DNA of 64,000 nucleotides from GCA-2770975 sp050248915 (GCA_050248915.1 JBFWRL010000002.1:56724-120723); one strand, 5' to 3'. Counted from the stretch's first letter, positions 49,231 to 58,735 are shown. Numbers and translations are program-made. Notes: a model not told the origin generated them from the letters alone.

Positions 49231-49708
49231 AGGTGTCCAATTTTTCCTTGAGTAAGGTATTGACCTTGATAAAGAGCTTGCGCTCTTCTTCGGTCAATGA
49301 GTTGATGATATTTTTGAGAATGCTGTGGCGGCGATCGCGCATGCGTTCCACCAATTCTCGGCCCCGATCGGTAATCGAGACATAGACCACACGCCGATCT
49401 TCTTCAGAACGCATCCGCTCGACCAATTTGAGTTTGATCAGGCGATCCACCATGCCGGTAGACGCCCCGTGGGTCAGATGCATGTCTTGGCTCAAAGAAC
49501 TCATGGTTGTCTGCTCTTTGTGACAGAGGCAGTACAACAGACCAAATTGTGGCGGGGTAATCGCTTCGTCGTCGATACTTTCGGCCAAAATCTGTTTTTT
49601 CATAAAATGCATAAACCAAATCATGCGATCGTCCAGGGCCTGAACCAGGGCCTGTTCTTCCAACTCCTTGGCACTCAATGCCGATAGCTTCTGTTTTTTT
49701 TCAGTCAT
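49220..49708 (-). CDS. MarR family transcriptional regulator
   Basis: A 162-residue winged-helix regulator. The DNA-binding domain reads ITPPQFGLLYCLCHKEQTTMSSLSQDMHLTHGASTGMVDRL (in part: STGMVDRLIKLKLVERM), with the wing RSEEDRRVVYVSITDRGREL. C-terminal dimerisation helices follow. First gene of an overlapping three-gene unit (marR, outer-membrane protein, tolC) and divergent from the RND pump genes; by analogy it may repress both sides in response to a small molecule. No confident operator palindrome could be picked in the AT-rich 49709-49942 gap. Shine-Dalgarno GGAAGAAG. Confidence 0.93.
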   Translation of the reverse strand: MTEKKQKLSALSAKELEEQALVQALDDRMIWFMHFMKKQILAESIDDEAITPPQFGLLYCLCHKEQTTMSSLSQDMHLTHGASTGMVDRLIKLKLVERMRSEEDRRVVYVSITDRGRELVERMRDRRHSILKNIINSLTEEERKLFIKVNTLLKEKLDTYVE

Positions 49709-49876
49709 CCGCTTCTTCCGTATAACAGATTAATTCAATTCAAAATCCAGATTTTTAACACAATCTGGGACTGTATCACACCCAGCAAACCTGAACATGG
49801 GTTAGGGTGTAGACAGGACCTTTACTGTATTCATTATATATAAGTCCCATAAAAATGGTTACAATCTAAAATGTTT

Positions 49877-49904
49877 TTGTGGTAAAAATTTTATATAGTA
49901 AAAT
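49877..49904 (+). promoter_or_regulatory. Candidate promoter of the RND pump operon
   Basis: TTGTGG (49877-49882), 16-bp spacer, TAAAAT (49899-49904), in the divergent gap opposite marR. AT-rich flanks make it uncertain. AAAGGAC before the ATG at 49943 is the ribosome-binding site. Confidence 0.45.
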
Positions 49905-49942
49905 ATTTAGATGCACCTATGAATCTGACAAAAGGACACTTC

Positions 49943-52081
49943 ATGAACTCACCGGTCCGTTTTTTTCTGTCCCTGAGCACAGGCCTGCTCTTGCTCAATG
50001 GCTGTGATGCCCATCTGGGCTTAAATACCCAATTTAACGCCAGCCAACAGAGCGAAGTCCGCGCAACCCTTTTAAACACCGCCAGCGGCCAAGTCCTGTC
50101 TTTGCCCGATCCTGCGGTCTTGCCCGAAGGCCTGCGCACAGCCCAATCCATCTCGGCCCTGCTCGACAATAGCAGCACACCTTATCCAGTGACCCGCAAC
50201 GCAGATGGCTCATTGGCAATCCCTTTGCCTGCCGGACGCGTTCCTGACAGCAATGGCAAATTGGGCCTGATTCTCAGCGATGAAAACAAAAAAACATATT
50301 TTATCCAGGTCAATACTGGCCCCTTGCTGCGTTTGGGTACACCGCCGATTCAAATGACACCCAGCCAAGGCATTTTGCCCGGCAGCCGGGTCGAATTGCG
50401 TCTGAATCCTGCCGACAGCCAGGCAGATCTCAGCGTTTTGCGCTTTAATTGGTCGAGTGCCACCAATGCCCAAGGGCCCTTTACGCCAATCAGTGGTTCT
50501 GGGAGCAAAATCACCTGGGAACCGCCCCAATCGGGCAATTATTATCTGCGCGTCGAAACCGTGGATACCCGCAACAATGCCTCCACGGTTTATACCAGCC
50601 CCGTGGCCCTGGTCAATGTCGGCGACAGTCGCCGGATTGCCAGCAGTGATCCTGCCTCAGGTGCGATCCGCCTGGGCCAAGTAATCGGGCTCAAAGCTGC
50701 CTTGCCCGAATCAGCCCCCGCCCAACGCTATCTTTGGTCGTACAGTCAAAGCCCCGTGGGCCCTTTTCAACCGATTACCGAAGAGGGGGCTCAGATCAAT
50801 TGGGAGCCCAAACAGGCAGGGTCTTATTATCTGCGGATTCAGGCCTTCCCGGCCCAAGGTGAGCCCGGCACCTATACCTCCTCTGAGGCCCTGGTCCTGG
50901 TCTCCGAAGCCGACAACGCCATTGTCACCGACCCACCTTCGGGTTCGCTGATTCGCGGCGAAGCCGTTAAATTGAGTGCCGTACCCCCCACCGAAGTGGC
51001 TGCCAATACAAATTACCGCTGGTTTTATGGCAGCACGCCCCAAGGCCCTTTCAGCCCGATCAATGGCGATACCCAAAGTATCAACTGGAGCCCCGAACAA
51101 ACCGGAGAATTTTATCTGCGTGTGCGCCTGTTTGATCCCCAAACCCAGCAAGAGCGAACCTTTACCAGCTCCAAGGTGGGCGTTTCGGTGCGGGATTCCG
51201 ACGCCTCGTTTGAACTCACTCCCCAACCCGCCACCCTGGTGCGTGGCCAAGCTGTCAAAGTCAAATTGACCCGCCCCGCTGATAAGCGCATAGCCGCGTG
51301 GTTCTATGCCACCTCTCCCCAAGGCCCTTTTACCTCAATTGCGGGCCAAGGCACAGAGATCAACTGGGCGCCCAGCCTGAGCGGCAATTATTATCTGCGT
51401 GCCGAACTCAGTGGCAATAATTTGCCCAAATCGGTCTTTACCTCAGCCACAGCCCTGGTTTCGGTGGCAGAGAGCAGCAATGCCATTCAGCTCGAACCCA
51501 ATCGCTCGCTCTCGCTGGGGGAAAGCGTTAAACTCGTGGCCAACACCCCATTAAAAGGCGACAACCTGCGCTATACCTGGTCGTACAGCTCGGCCCCAAC
51601 CGGCCCCTGGACAGCGGTTCAGGGTTTGGCCGCCCACAGCCAGAGCACCACCTGGTACCCTCCCCAAAGCGGCAGTTTTTACGTCAAAGTGGATGTCGCA
51701 GATACAGCAACGGCCACCCGCATGAGCTTTGTCTCGGCAACGGCACTGGTCTTTGTCACAGACACGCCGTCTTTCTTCCAGACCTCTCCCACCCCAGCCA
51801 CCATTGGCACCCAGGGGGCGGTCACCCTGTCGACCCGATTTACACCGCCAAGTGCCAATTTTATCTATGCTTGGTCGTATAGCCTGTCTCCGACGGGCCC
51901 CTTTACCGCAATTGGGGGCAGTCAACAGCCCCAGATCACCTGGAAACAGCCAGGAATTGCGGGCAATTATTACATTAAATTTGACGCCATTGACACCAGC
52001 AACCAGCGCTATCTCTCGTTTGTCTCCTCAAACACCCTGGTCTTTGTCAGTGAGAGTCAAACATCTCTGCCGAGGTTTTAA
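49943..52081 (+). CDS. Lipoprotein with six Ig-like repeats, first gene of the RND operon
   Basis: A 712-residue lipoprotein; lipobox LNGC near residue 20. From ~150 to the end, six copies of a ~90-residue repeat occur. Each has a W-x-Y/F core, G-P-F/W-x-x-I, then I-T/N-W-x-P and Y-Y-L/V-R/K, for example FNWSSATNAQGPFTPISG, YLWSYSQSPVGPFQPITE, YRWFYGSTPQGPFSPING and YAWSYSLSPTGPFTAIGG, ending in YTS/FVSxxALVxV. The pattern suggests Ig/fibronectin-like strands for binding at the envelope. No known family name. Start at 49943 fits AAAGGAC; an ATG at 49919 is less likely. The adaptor gene begins 3 bp after its stop, so it belongs to the pump operon. Confidence 0.82.
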   Translation: MNSPVRFFLSLSTGLLLLNGCDAHLGLNTQFNASQQSEVRATLLNTASGQVLSLPDPAVLPEGLRTAQSISALLDNSSTPYPVTRNADGSLAIPLPAGRVPDSNGKLGLILSDENKKTYFIQVNTGPLLRLGTPPIQMTPSQGILPGSRVELRLNPADSQADLSVLRFNWSSATNAQGPFTPISGSGSKITWEPPQSGNYYLRVETVDTRNNASTVYTSPVALVNVGDSRRIASSDPASGAIRLGQVIGLKAALPESAPAQRYLWSYSQSPVGPFQPITEEGAQINWEPKQAGSYYLRIQAFPAQGEPGTYTSSEALVLVSEADNAIVTDPPSGSLIRGEAVKLSAVPPTEVAANTNYRWFYGSTPQGPFSPINGDTQSINWSPEQTGEFYLRVRLFDPQTQQERTFTSSKVGVSVRDSDASFELTPQPATLVRGQAVKVKLTRPADKRIAAWFYATSPQGPFTSIAGQGTEINWAPSLSGNYYLRAELSGNNLPKSVFTSATALVSVAESSNAIQLEPNRSLSLGESVKLVANTPLKGDNLRYTWSYSSAPTGPWTAVQGLAAHSQSTTWYPPQSGSFYVKVDVADTATATRMSFVSATALVFVTDTPSFFQTSPTPATIGTQGAVTLSTRFTPPSANFIYAWSYSLSPTGPFTAIGGSQQPQITWKQPGIAGNYYIKFDAIDTSNQRYLSFVSSNTLVFVSESQTSLPRF

Positions 52082-52084
52082 GAC

Positions 52085-53296
52085 ATGAATAAGCCCCTTC
52101 TTTTGAGCCTGCTCTTGGGTATTTTGATCAGCGTAGGCAGTTGCAAAAAACCCGACACCAGCGCGGGTGAAGCCCAGGCCGCAACGGACCAGGTTTCCGA
52201 ACGGGTGGTCAATATCCGTACCCAGACCGTAAAAACGGCTGTGTTTGAAGAAAAATTAATGCTGACAGGCGAAGTTGAGGCCTGGAAAAAAGCCACCGTC
52301 AGCAGCGAATTGTCAGGCAAACTCCAGTGGCTGGGCCTCGTCGAAGGCAATGTCGTGGGCCAGGGCAGTGTTGTGGCCCGCATCAACGGTCAGGTCTTGG
52401 CGGCCCAACGCGATCAGGCCCAGGCCAACTTCCAGCTCAGCAAAGCCCAAGAAGCCTGGCAGCGCCGCACGCAAAACAAACAGGTGGCCTTGGCTGAGAC
52501 CAATTATGGCAACAGTGCCGTCAACTTTCAGCGCCAGCAAAAGCTGCTGCAAGAGCAAGTGGTCTCCAAACAGGCCTTCGACAATGCCGAAAATGCCTTG
52601 CAAAACTCCCGCTTGCAATTGGATATTCAGCAGGTCAGTCGCAATTCCACGGCGGAGATCAACCGCCTGCAAAGTGCTGCCGCCTCAGCCAGTTTGCGCT
52701 TGGCCCAGGTAAGCCTGACCAAGACAGCGGTCACCAGCCCAATCAGCGGCTTTATCAACAAGGTCTATGTCGAAGCGGGTGAGTATATCAACCCCGGCGC
52801 GCCAATTGCCGATCTGGTACAAATCAGCCAAGTGAAAGTCAATGCCGGTGTGCCCGAAAGAGATATTGCCAAGGTCAAATTGGGAAATCTGGTCAATGTC
52901 AGTTTTGACGCCTACCCCGATCAGATCTTCACGGGCCCCGTGATCTTTATTGGGGCCGCAGCGGATTCTGCCAATAAGACCTTTCCGGTCAAGGTGCGTC
53001 TGAGCAATCCGGACTTGCGCCTGCGGCCCGGCATGATTGCCCATGTCAGCTTGGTCAAAGAGCGGATCGAAAACACGCTGGTGATCCCCCTTGATGCGGT
53101 GATTGAACAGGAAAAGGGCCGGATTGTCTTTGTCGAAGAAAAAGGCAAAGCCCAGCGCCGCGAGATCGAAACGGGCCCCAAATCGGGTGCCATGGTCCAG
53201 GTACTCAAAGGTCTCAAAGCCGGTGAAAATTTGGTTATTTTTGGTCAGCGCAGTTTAATTGGCGGCGAAAAGGTGCGGGTGACAACCGGGCGATGA
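52085..53296 (+). CDS. RND efflux periplasmic adaptor (lipoprotein)
   Basis: A 403-residue membrane-fusion protein. Lipobox VGSC (Cys ~20) anchors it. Typical order: beta-barrel/lipoyl half (LTGEVEAWKKATVSSELSGKLQWLGLVEGNVVGQGSVVARI, in part), a helical hairpin (~100-190), second lipoyl half (KTAVTSPISGFINKVYVEAGEYINPGAPIADLVQ, in part), and the membrane-proximal domain with VIPLDAVIEQEKGRIVF and LKAGENLVIFGQRSL. It links the RND pump to the TolC channel. ATGA overlap with the pump gene. Confidence 0.94.
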   Translation: MNKPLLLSLLLGILISVGSCKKPDTSAGEAQAATDQVSERVVNIRTQTVKTAVFEEKLMLTGEVEAWKKATVSSELSGKLQWLGLVEGNVVGQGSVVARINGQVLAAQRDQAQANFQLSKAQEAWQRRTQNKQVALAETNYGNSAVNFQRQQKLLQEQVVSKQAFDNAENALQNSRLQLDIQQVSRNSTAEINRLQSAAASASLRLAQVSLTKTAVTSPISGFINKVYVEAGEYINPGAPIADLVQISQVKVNAGVPERDIAKVKLGNLVNVSFDAYPDQIFTGPVIFIGAAADSANKTFPVKVRLSNPDLRLRPGMIAHVSLVKERIENTLVIPLDAVIEQEKGRIVFVEEKGKAQRREIETGPKSGAMVQVLKGLKAGENLVIFGQRSLIGGEKVRVTTGR

Positions 53297-56200
53297 AAAT
53301 CACCAATTGGGCGATTCGCAACGCCACCACGGTTTTTATTCTGATCTTTATTTCGGTCCTGCTGGGCTTAAATTCGTACATGTCCGTGCCCAAAGAGGCA
53401 GCCCCAGACGTCAAGATTCCGATGCTGATTGTGACGGTGCCGTATATTGGCGTGGCCTCACAGGATATTGAAACCCTCGTCACGGTACCTGTGGAGAAAA
53501 AGCTCAAAGAATTGAGCAATGTGCGCTCGATCAGCTCCACCTCTGCCGAAGGCGCTTCGATGACCACAATTGAATTTGAACCCAATGTGGACCTCGATCA
53601 GGCCTTTCAGAAGGTGCGCGACAAGGTCGATCTGGCCAAACCCGATCTGCCCAAAGACGCCGAAGAGCCCATGATTCTCGAAATCAATATCTCTGAATTC
53701 CCGATTATGTTTGTGAACGTCTCCGGCGAGGCCGGTCTGGTCAAACTCAAACAAATTGCCGACGAACTCGAAGACGAGATCGAACAGGTCAAAGGTGTCT
53801 TGGACGTGAACGTGGTCGGGGGACTCAAACGCGAGATCAAAGTCCAGGTCGATGCCGATCGCCTGGACTATTATGGTCTGGCCTACAATGACGTGATCAC
53901 CGCCATTCAAAGCGAAAACGTGAATATTCCCGGTGGCTCAATCCAATTGGGCAATGTCAAATACCTGGTGCGCATTCCGGGCGAATTCACCTCTGTGCCC
54001 CAAATTGAAAATATTGTCGTCAAAACACCCCAGGGCAAACCCGTGTATCTGCGCGATGTGGCCCGTGTCGTGGATGGCTACAAAGACCGCGAGACCTATG
54101 CCCGCTTAAATGGCACCGAAAGTGTCTCAATCTCGGTGCAAAAGCGGGTGGGCGAAAATATCATCGAATTGTCGGATGCGGTCAAAAAGATTGTCGAGAA
54201 AAAACAGGCCACCGTGCCAGCAGGCATTGAAGTGGTGGTGACCTCCGATCAATCGACCTTTGTGCGCAATATTGTCAGCGATTTAGAGAACAATATCATC
54301 ACGGGCTTGCTGCTGGTGATTCTGGTGCTCTTCTTTGCCATGGGCCTCTCCAACGCAACCTTTGTCAGCTTGGCAATTCCCCTGTCGATGTTGATGACCT
54401 TTATTGCTGTTGAGGCCCTGGGCCTGACCATGAATATGATTGTGCTCTTTAGCCTGGTGGTCTCGCTGGGCATGGTGGTCGACAATGCAATCGTGATCGT
54501 CGAGAGCATTTACCGCTTTATGCAAGAGGGCATGGACCGCATAGAAGCAGCCAAAAAAGCCGCTGAAGAGCTGGGTATCCCGATGTTGACATCGACCCTG
54601 ACCACCTTGGCCGCCTTTTTCCCCCTGCTCTTTTGGCCAGGCATCATGGGCGATTTTATGAAATACCTGCCAATGGTTTTGATCATCACCCTGACCGCCT
54701 CGCTCTTTATTGCGACGGTGATCAATCCGGTCTTTGCCTCGCGTTTTATGAAGGTGCGCAAAGGGGATTTTCTCGAAAAAGGTGAATTGCGCAACCCATT
54801 TATGCGCGCATATAAACAGGTCTTGTTAATCTCCGTCAGACACAAGTACCTGACCATAGGCATCTCTGTGGCCCTGCTGGTGCTCTCCTTTGTGGTCTAT
54901 GGCAAATTGGGCAAAGGGGCGATCTTCTTCTCGCAATCCGACCCGTCTAATGCCTTTGTGAGCGTCAAATGCCCCGAAGGCACCCGCGTCGAAATTACCA
55001 ACGGTCTGGTCGAACAGATTGAAACCATTGTCAACAAACACAAGAAAAATATCGACTTTGTGATTGCCAATGTGGGCAGTGCCAGTCAGTCGGAGGGCCC
55101 CAGCGGCGGCGGCGAAGGGTCTTATTCCCATTTGGGCCGTGTCTCGATTGACTTTATCGACCTGCAAAAGCGCACCCGCTCGGCCAAATCTATTCTGGAT
55201 GAAATCCGCGATGAGCTCAAAACCCTGACTGGGGCTGAATTTGAAGTGGGTGAACAACAAGACGGTCCCCCCACCGGCGCACCGGTCTCGATCAATATTG
55301 CTGGGGCCGAGTTTGAAATCCTCGACCAATTGCGCCAAGATGTGCGCACCGTACTGCAAAAAATCCCCGGAGCCGTGGACGTGCGCGACAATTTTAGCAC
55401 AGGCAAACCCGAAGTGCAGGTCACCGTCGATCGCACCAAAGCCTCATTGGTCAAACTCAACACCTCCAGCATTGCAGGCACTGTGCGCACCGCGGTCAAT
55501 GGCACCGATGCCTCCAACTACCGCGAACTCGACGAAGAATACGATATCATCGTGCGCCTGCAAGAAAACCAGCGCCAAGCAATCGAAGACATTGGCCGCC
55601 TCAAGATCGCCAATAAAGACGGCGACCAGATTCCGATCTCGATGGTGGCTTCGATCGACACCACGGGCGGGATTGGTGCAATTCGCCGCAAAGACTCCAA
55701 ACGCACCGTCACAGTCGAAGCCAATGTGCAGGGCCGGGTTTCCGGTGATGTGATTGCCGATGTCGAAAAAATCCTGAAAAAGAAAACCCTGCCAGCGGGT
55801 TATGAGATCAGCTTTGGCGGTGAACAAGAAGACCGCCAGGAAACCGGTACATTTTTGGTCAAGGCCTTTTTTATGGTGCTGCTGATGATCTTCTTGATCA
55901 TGGTGATGCAGTTCAACTCTGTGCTCCTGCCTTTGATTATTATGAGCACGATTGTGCTCTCTGTCAGCGGCGTGCTCTACGGATTGGTGATCACCCAAAG
56001 CCCGTTTAGTATTGTGCTAACAGGTCTGGCAGTGGTGAGTTTGGCAGGGGTGGTTGTGAATAATGGGATTATCCTGATCGACTATATCCAATTGCTGCGC
56101 AAAGAAGGGCTCTCGGCCCACGAAGCGGTGATCACCGCCGGTTTAACCCGTCTGCGCCCCGTATTGCTAACGGCAGGCACCACCGTGCTGGGTTTGATGC

Positions 56201-56541
56201 CCACCGCCCTGGGGGTGGGGATTGACTTCCGCACCCTGAGCCTGTCGATTGGCGGGGAATCTTCGCAACTCTGGTTCCCGATGGCGATTGGGATTATCTC
56301 AGGCCTGACCTTTTCGACGGCCCTGACCCTGGTGGTGGTGCCTGCCATGTACATGATCACCGAATCCATGCTCAATGGCGGACGCAGACTCTTGGGCAAA
56401 ATCGGCGGGATGTTTAAACGCAACCCTGAACCCGAGCTGGTGATGGCAGGGGCTGAAAGTATCAGCGTTGATGCTTTGCGCACCGCCCATGAGGCCATGT
56501 CGGCCCAAGAAGACGAAGATCCGCCTGCAAAAACGGATTAA
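53293..56541 (+). CDS. RND efflux pump, AcrB/HAE1-like permease
   Basis: A 1082-residue inner-membrane proton-driven drug/metabolite exporter with twelve predicted transmembrane helices. N-terminal ITNWAIRNATTVFILIFISVLLG; porter domain motifs MTTIEFEPNVDLDQAFQKVRDKVD (in part), IPGGSIQLGNVKYLVR; TM4 LGMVVDNAIVIVESIYRFMQEG carries the DN pair of the proton relay; second half IVLTGLAVVSLAGVVVNNGIILIDY and TRLRPVLLTAGTTVLGLMPTAL. C-terminal acidic tail. Sequence resembles the HAE1 type rather than the heavy-metal CzcA type. Its ATG overlaps the adaptor's TGA. It converges on the McrB-like gene with 1 bp between stops. Confidence 0.95.
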   Translation: MKITNWAIRNATTVFILIFISVLLGLNSYMSVPKEAAPDVKIPMLIVTVPYIGVASQDIETLVTVPVEKKLKELSNVRSISSTSAEGASMTTIEFEPNVDLDQAFQKVRDKVDLAKPDLPKDAEEPMILEINISEFPIMFVNVSGEAGLVKLKQIADELEDEIEQVKGVLDVNVVGGLKREIKVQVDADRLDYYGLAYNDVITAIQSENVNIPGGSIQLGNVKYLVRIPGEFTSVPQIENIVVKTPQGKPVYLRDVARVVDGYKDRETYARLNGTESVSISVQKRVGENIIELSDAVKKIVEKKQATVPAGIEVVVTSDQSTFVRNIVSDLENNIITGLLLVILVLFFAMGLSNATFVSLAIPLSMLMTFIAVEALGLTMNMIVLFSLVVSLGMVVDNAIVIVESIYRFMQEGMDRIEAAKKAAEELGIPMLTSTLTTLAAFFPLLFWPGIMGDFMKYLPMVLIITLTASLFIATVINPVFASRFMKVRKGDFLEKGELRNPFMRAYKQVLLISVRHKYLTIGISVALLVLSFVVYGKLGKGAIFFSQSDPSNAFVSVKCPEGTRVEITNGLVEQIETIVNKHKKNIDFVIANVGSASQSEGPSGGGEGSYSHLGRVSIDFIDLQKRTRSAKSILDEIRDELKTLTGAEFEVGEQQDGPPTGAPVSINIAGAEFEILDQLRQDVRTVLQKIPGAVDVRDNFSTGKPEVQVTVDRTKASLVKLNTSSIAGTVRTAVNGTDASNYRELDEEYDIIVRLQENQRQAIEDIGRLKIANKDGDQIPISMVASIDTTGGIGAIRRKDSKRTVTVEANVQGRVSGDVIADVEKILKKKTLPAGYEISFGGEQEDRQETGTFLVKAFFMVLLMIFLIMVMQFNSVLLPLIIMSTIVLSVSGVLYGLVITQSPFSIVLTGLAVVSLAGVVVNNGIILIDYIQLLRKEGLSAHEAVITAGLTRLRPVLLTAGTTVLGLMPTALGVGIDFRTLSLSIGGESSQLWFPMAIGIISGLTFSTALTLVVVPAMYMITESMLNGGRRLLGKIGGMFKRNPEPELVMAGAESISVDALRTAHEAMSAQEDEDPPAKTD

Positions 56542-56542
56542 A

Positions 56543-57454
56543 TCAGCGCTTGACCGCCCCCAGCACCGCAGCCACCCCCGGCCAGGCCAAAGCCCCTGGG
56601 CTGGGGGTTTGCCACAGGGCCACCAATTCTGCGCCGAGCAGCTTTTCGGCCTGCTCCAAACTGAGCTGGGAGAGCAAAAGCGGCAGCAGACGCAGCCAGA
56701 TCAACTGGGCCAGAGCCTCAGGTGTTTGCACGGGCTGGCCCTGTTCAAAGAAAAAACCGGGGCCCAAAAGTGGCTGCCCCAGGTCTTGCAAGCCCAGATT
56801 GAGCTGATGCAGATAGGCTTGCAGCGACAGACCCGCAATTTCCACCCCGGCCAGCAGGGCCTCATCGGGGGTGAGTTGTAGGCAGAGAAAGCGCCGAAAA
56901 AGGTCGGGTTCGGGCTGCCAGGGCCCCCGCCCCTCTGCCACTGTGGCAATCAGATGTAAATTGGTGGGCATGACAAAGCGCTCTTGGCTCAGGGCCAAGG
57001 CCACCCCCGAATCGGCAGAGGCCGTGACCAAGCTCCCCCAGACCTCGCCAAAGAGCGCCCGTGGATCGACACTCTGAAAATCTTCGAGAATCAGGAAATA
57101 GCCCAAATCGGGATGGGCCCGCGCCTCTTGGGCCATGCGTTTAAAGATCCCGCTGCGCAAGACCTGTGTGGCTTGGCCCTGGACCATTTCTGAGCGATAG
57201 CCTTCGACAAAAAGGCCATAATCGAGGCCAGCATATAAATGGCAGCTGCGCACAGGGCCATTGAGGCTGTCGCAGAGGAAGTCCTGTTCAATCGGGCTCA
57301 GGTCGGCAAACGAACGCTGCTGGTTGTGACGGGCGGCCGCTTCGAGCCCCAAGCGGCGGGCCCAATAAGATTTGCCCGTGCCAGGCCCACCTTTTAAGAT
57401 CAGCAAACGGTGATGCTGCAGCAGCGAGAGTAAATAAGAGAGGGTGTCTGTCAT
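56543..57454 (-). CDS. Orphan McrB/MoxR-like AAA+ ATPase
   Basis: A 303-residue AAA+ protein. Walker A LILKGGPGTGKSYWARRLG (residues ~20-38). The Walker B region reads FLILEDFQSVDPRALFGEVW, which resembles the McrB '..DEINR.N..KIFGE' block but with Glu-Asp in place of Asp-Glu. The sensor-1 region is LHLIATVAEGRGPW, without the usual Asn, followed by EPDLFRRFLCLQL (arginine finger-like). No N-terminal DNA-binding domain and no mcrC-like partner gene nearby, so restriction is not supported. Start at ATG 57454 behind AAAGG. Convergent with the RND gene, divergent from anmK. Role unknown. Confidence 0.78.
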   Translation of the reverse strand: MTDTLSYLLSLLQHHRLLILKGGPGTGKSYWARRLGLEAAARHNQQRSFADLSPIEQDFLCDSLNGPVRSCHLYAGLDYGLFVEGYRSEMVQGQATQVLRSGIFKRMAQEARAHPDLGYFLILEDFQSVDPRALFGEVWGSLVTASADSGVALALSQERFVMPTNLHLIATVAEGRGPWQPEPDLFRRFLCLQLTPDEALLAGVEIAGLSLQAYLHQLNLGLQDLGQPLLGPGFFFEQGQPVQTPEALAQLIWLRLLPLLLSQLSLEQAEKLLGAELVALWQTPSPGALAWPGVAAVLGAVKR

Positions 57455-57486
57455 GCCTTTAATTGTAACAGACCCACTTTGGAGGG

Positions 57487-57517
57487 TTGGCGCAAGCATA
57501 TGCTGACAGGTTACAAT
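57487..57517 (+). promoter_or_regulatory. Possible promoter placing the anmK ATG near +1
   Basis: TACAAT at 57512-57517 lies only 6 nt before the ATG at 57524; TTGGCG (57487-57492) is 19 bp upstream. If used, the anmK mRNA would be leaderless. No Shine-Dalgarno is seen before that ATG. Confidence 0.4.
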
Positions 57518-57523
57518 AATTGC

Positions 57524-58735
57524 ATGAGTTTAAACCAATTGTATTTACCCCCCCTCAACGTGTTGGGCCTGATGTCGGGCACCTCACTCGATGGCCTGGA
57601 TCTCTGTCTCTGCCGCTTGAGCTGGGAAGATCGGCTGCAATACGAAATTCTGGGCTTTGAGACCCTGCCAATGGCCCCCGACCTGCGCGAAAAACTCCTG
57701 CGCAATATGCAGCCCGAAAGCAGCCGGGTCGATGAACTCTGTGAACTCAATGTGCAAATTGGTCAGTGGTTTGGGGCCTCCAGCCGGGCCTTTTTGGCCA
57801 GCCAGCGCTTTGACCTGGATCAGGTCGATTTGATTGGCTCTCACGGCCAGACCCTCTTTCATTTGCCTCCCGGCGTGGGAGAGGTCGCCTCTTCGTTGCA
57901 ATTGGGGGATGCTGCTGTGATCGCTGCCCTGACCGGCGTGACCACGGTTTCAGATTTCCGCCTTGCAGACATGGCCATTGGGGGCCAAGGCGCCCCCTTG
58001 GTGCCCTATGTCGATGCCCTGCTCTTTAGCGATACCGAGCACCCAGTCTGTTTGCAAAATATTGGCGGCATGGGCAATCTCTCTTGGATCGACAGCGAAG
58101 GCCGCATGATGGCCTTTGATACCGGGCCCGGCAATGTTTTGATCGACACTTTGGTGCGCCACCTCAGTCGGGGTGAAAAAAACTATGACGCAGGGGGCCA
58201 ATGGGCGGCTCAAGGTATTATTTGCGACAGTTTGCTAGAAAAGGCCCTGCGCCACCCTTTCTTTGGACAGCCCCCACCCAAATCCACCGGGCGCGAAATC
58301 TTTGGCGAGAGCTATTGTGAATGGCTGCTCGAACAGGGACAGGCCTTGCAGCTCTCTGCCGCTGATCAATTGGCCACCGCCACGGCCCTGACCGCCCACA
58401 GCATTGCCCGCGCCTGTCGGCAGTTCTTGCCTGAATTTCCCCATCGATTTGTCGTCAGTGGGGGCGGTATTCACAACCGCACCCTGCTCCAGATGTTGGC
58501 CGAATTGCTCAAACCCGCCCACGTCTTGCCGCTTGAGCATTTTGGTATTTCTGCCGATGCCAAAGAGGCTTTTGCCTTTGCCTGTTTGGGTTATACCTGC
58601 CTGACGGGGATTCCCAATAATTTACCGGCTGTGACCGGGGCCCATTCGGCCACCGTGATGGGCAAAATTCAACCCGGCCAGAATTACCTCTCGCTTTTGC
58701 AGCAATTGGCCAGCCCACCAGGAGAGAAAAAATGA
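57524..58735 (+). CDS. anmK: Anhydro-N-acetylmuramic acid kinase
   Basis: Cleaves the 1,6-anhydro ring and phosphorylates anhydroMurNAc during recycling of peptidoglycan. A 403-residue protein with the family signatures VLGLMSGTSLDGLDLCLC (ATP/phosphate loop), LIGSHGQTLFHLPP, SFRLADMAIGGQGAPLVPYVD-type block (here VSDFRLADMAIGGQGAPLVP), LQNIGGMGNLSW, MAFDTGPGNVLIDT and RFVVSGGGIHNRTLL. Start at the M of MSLNQLY; earlier in-frame ATGs (57479, 57500) would lie before the -10-like TACAAT. Its TGA overlaps the next gene's ATG. The only other recycling-type gene in the window is the NAGPA protein. Confidence 0.95.
   Translation: MSLNQLYLPPLNVLGLMSGTSLDGLDLCLCRLSWEDRLQYEILGFETLPMAPDLREKLLRNMQPESSRVDELCELNVQIGQWFGASSRAFLASQRFDLDQVDLIGSHGQTLFHLPPGVGEVASSLQLGDAAVIAALTGVTTVSDFRLADMAIGGQGAPLVPYVDALLFSDTEHPVCLQNIGGMGNLSWIDSEGRMMAFDTGPGNVLIDTLVRHLSRGEKNYDAGGQWAAQGIICDSLLEKALRHPFFGQPPPKSTGREIFGESYCEWLLEQGQALQLSAADQLATATALTAHSIARACRQFLPEFPHRFVVSGGGIHNRTLLQMLAELLKPAHVLPLEHFGISADAKEAFAFACLGYTCLTGIPNNLPAVTGAHSATVMGKIQPGQNYLSLLQQLASPPGEKK

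Noticed and set aside
56543..57454. Type IV restriction system (McrBC)
   Set aside because: Only an McrB-like ATPase core is present. There is no DNA-binding N-terminus and no McrC nuclease next to it.
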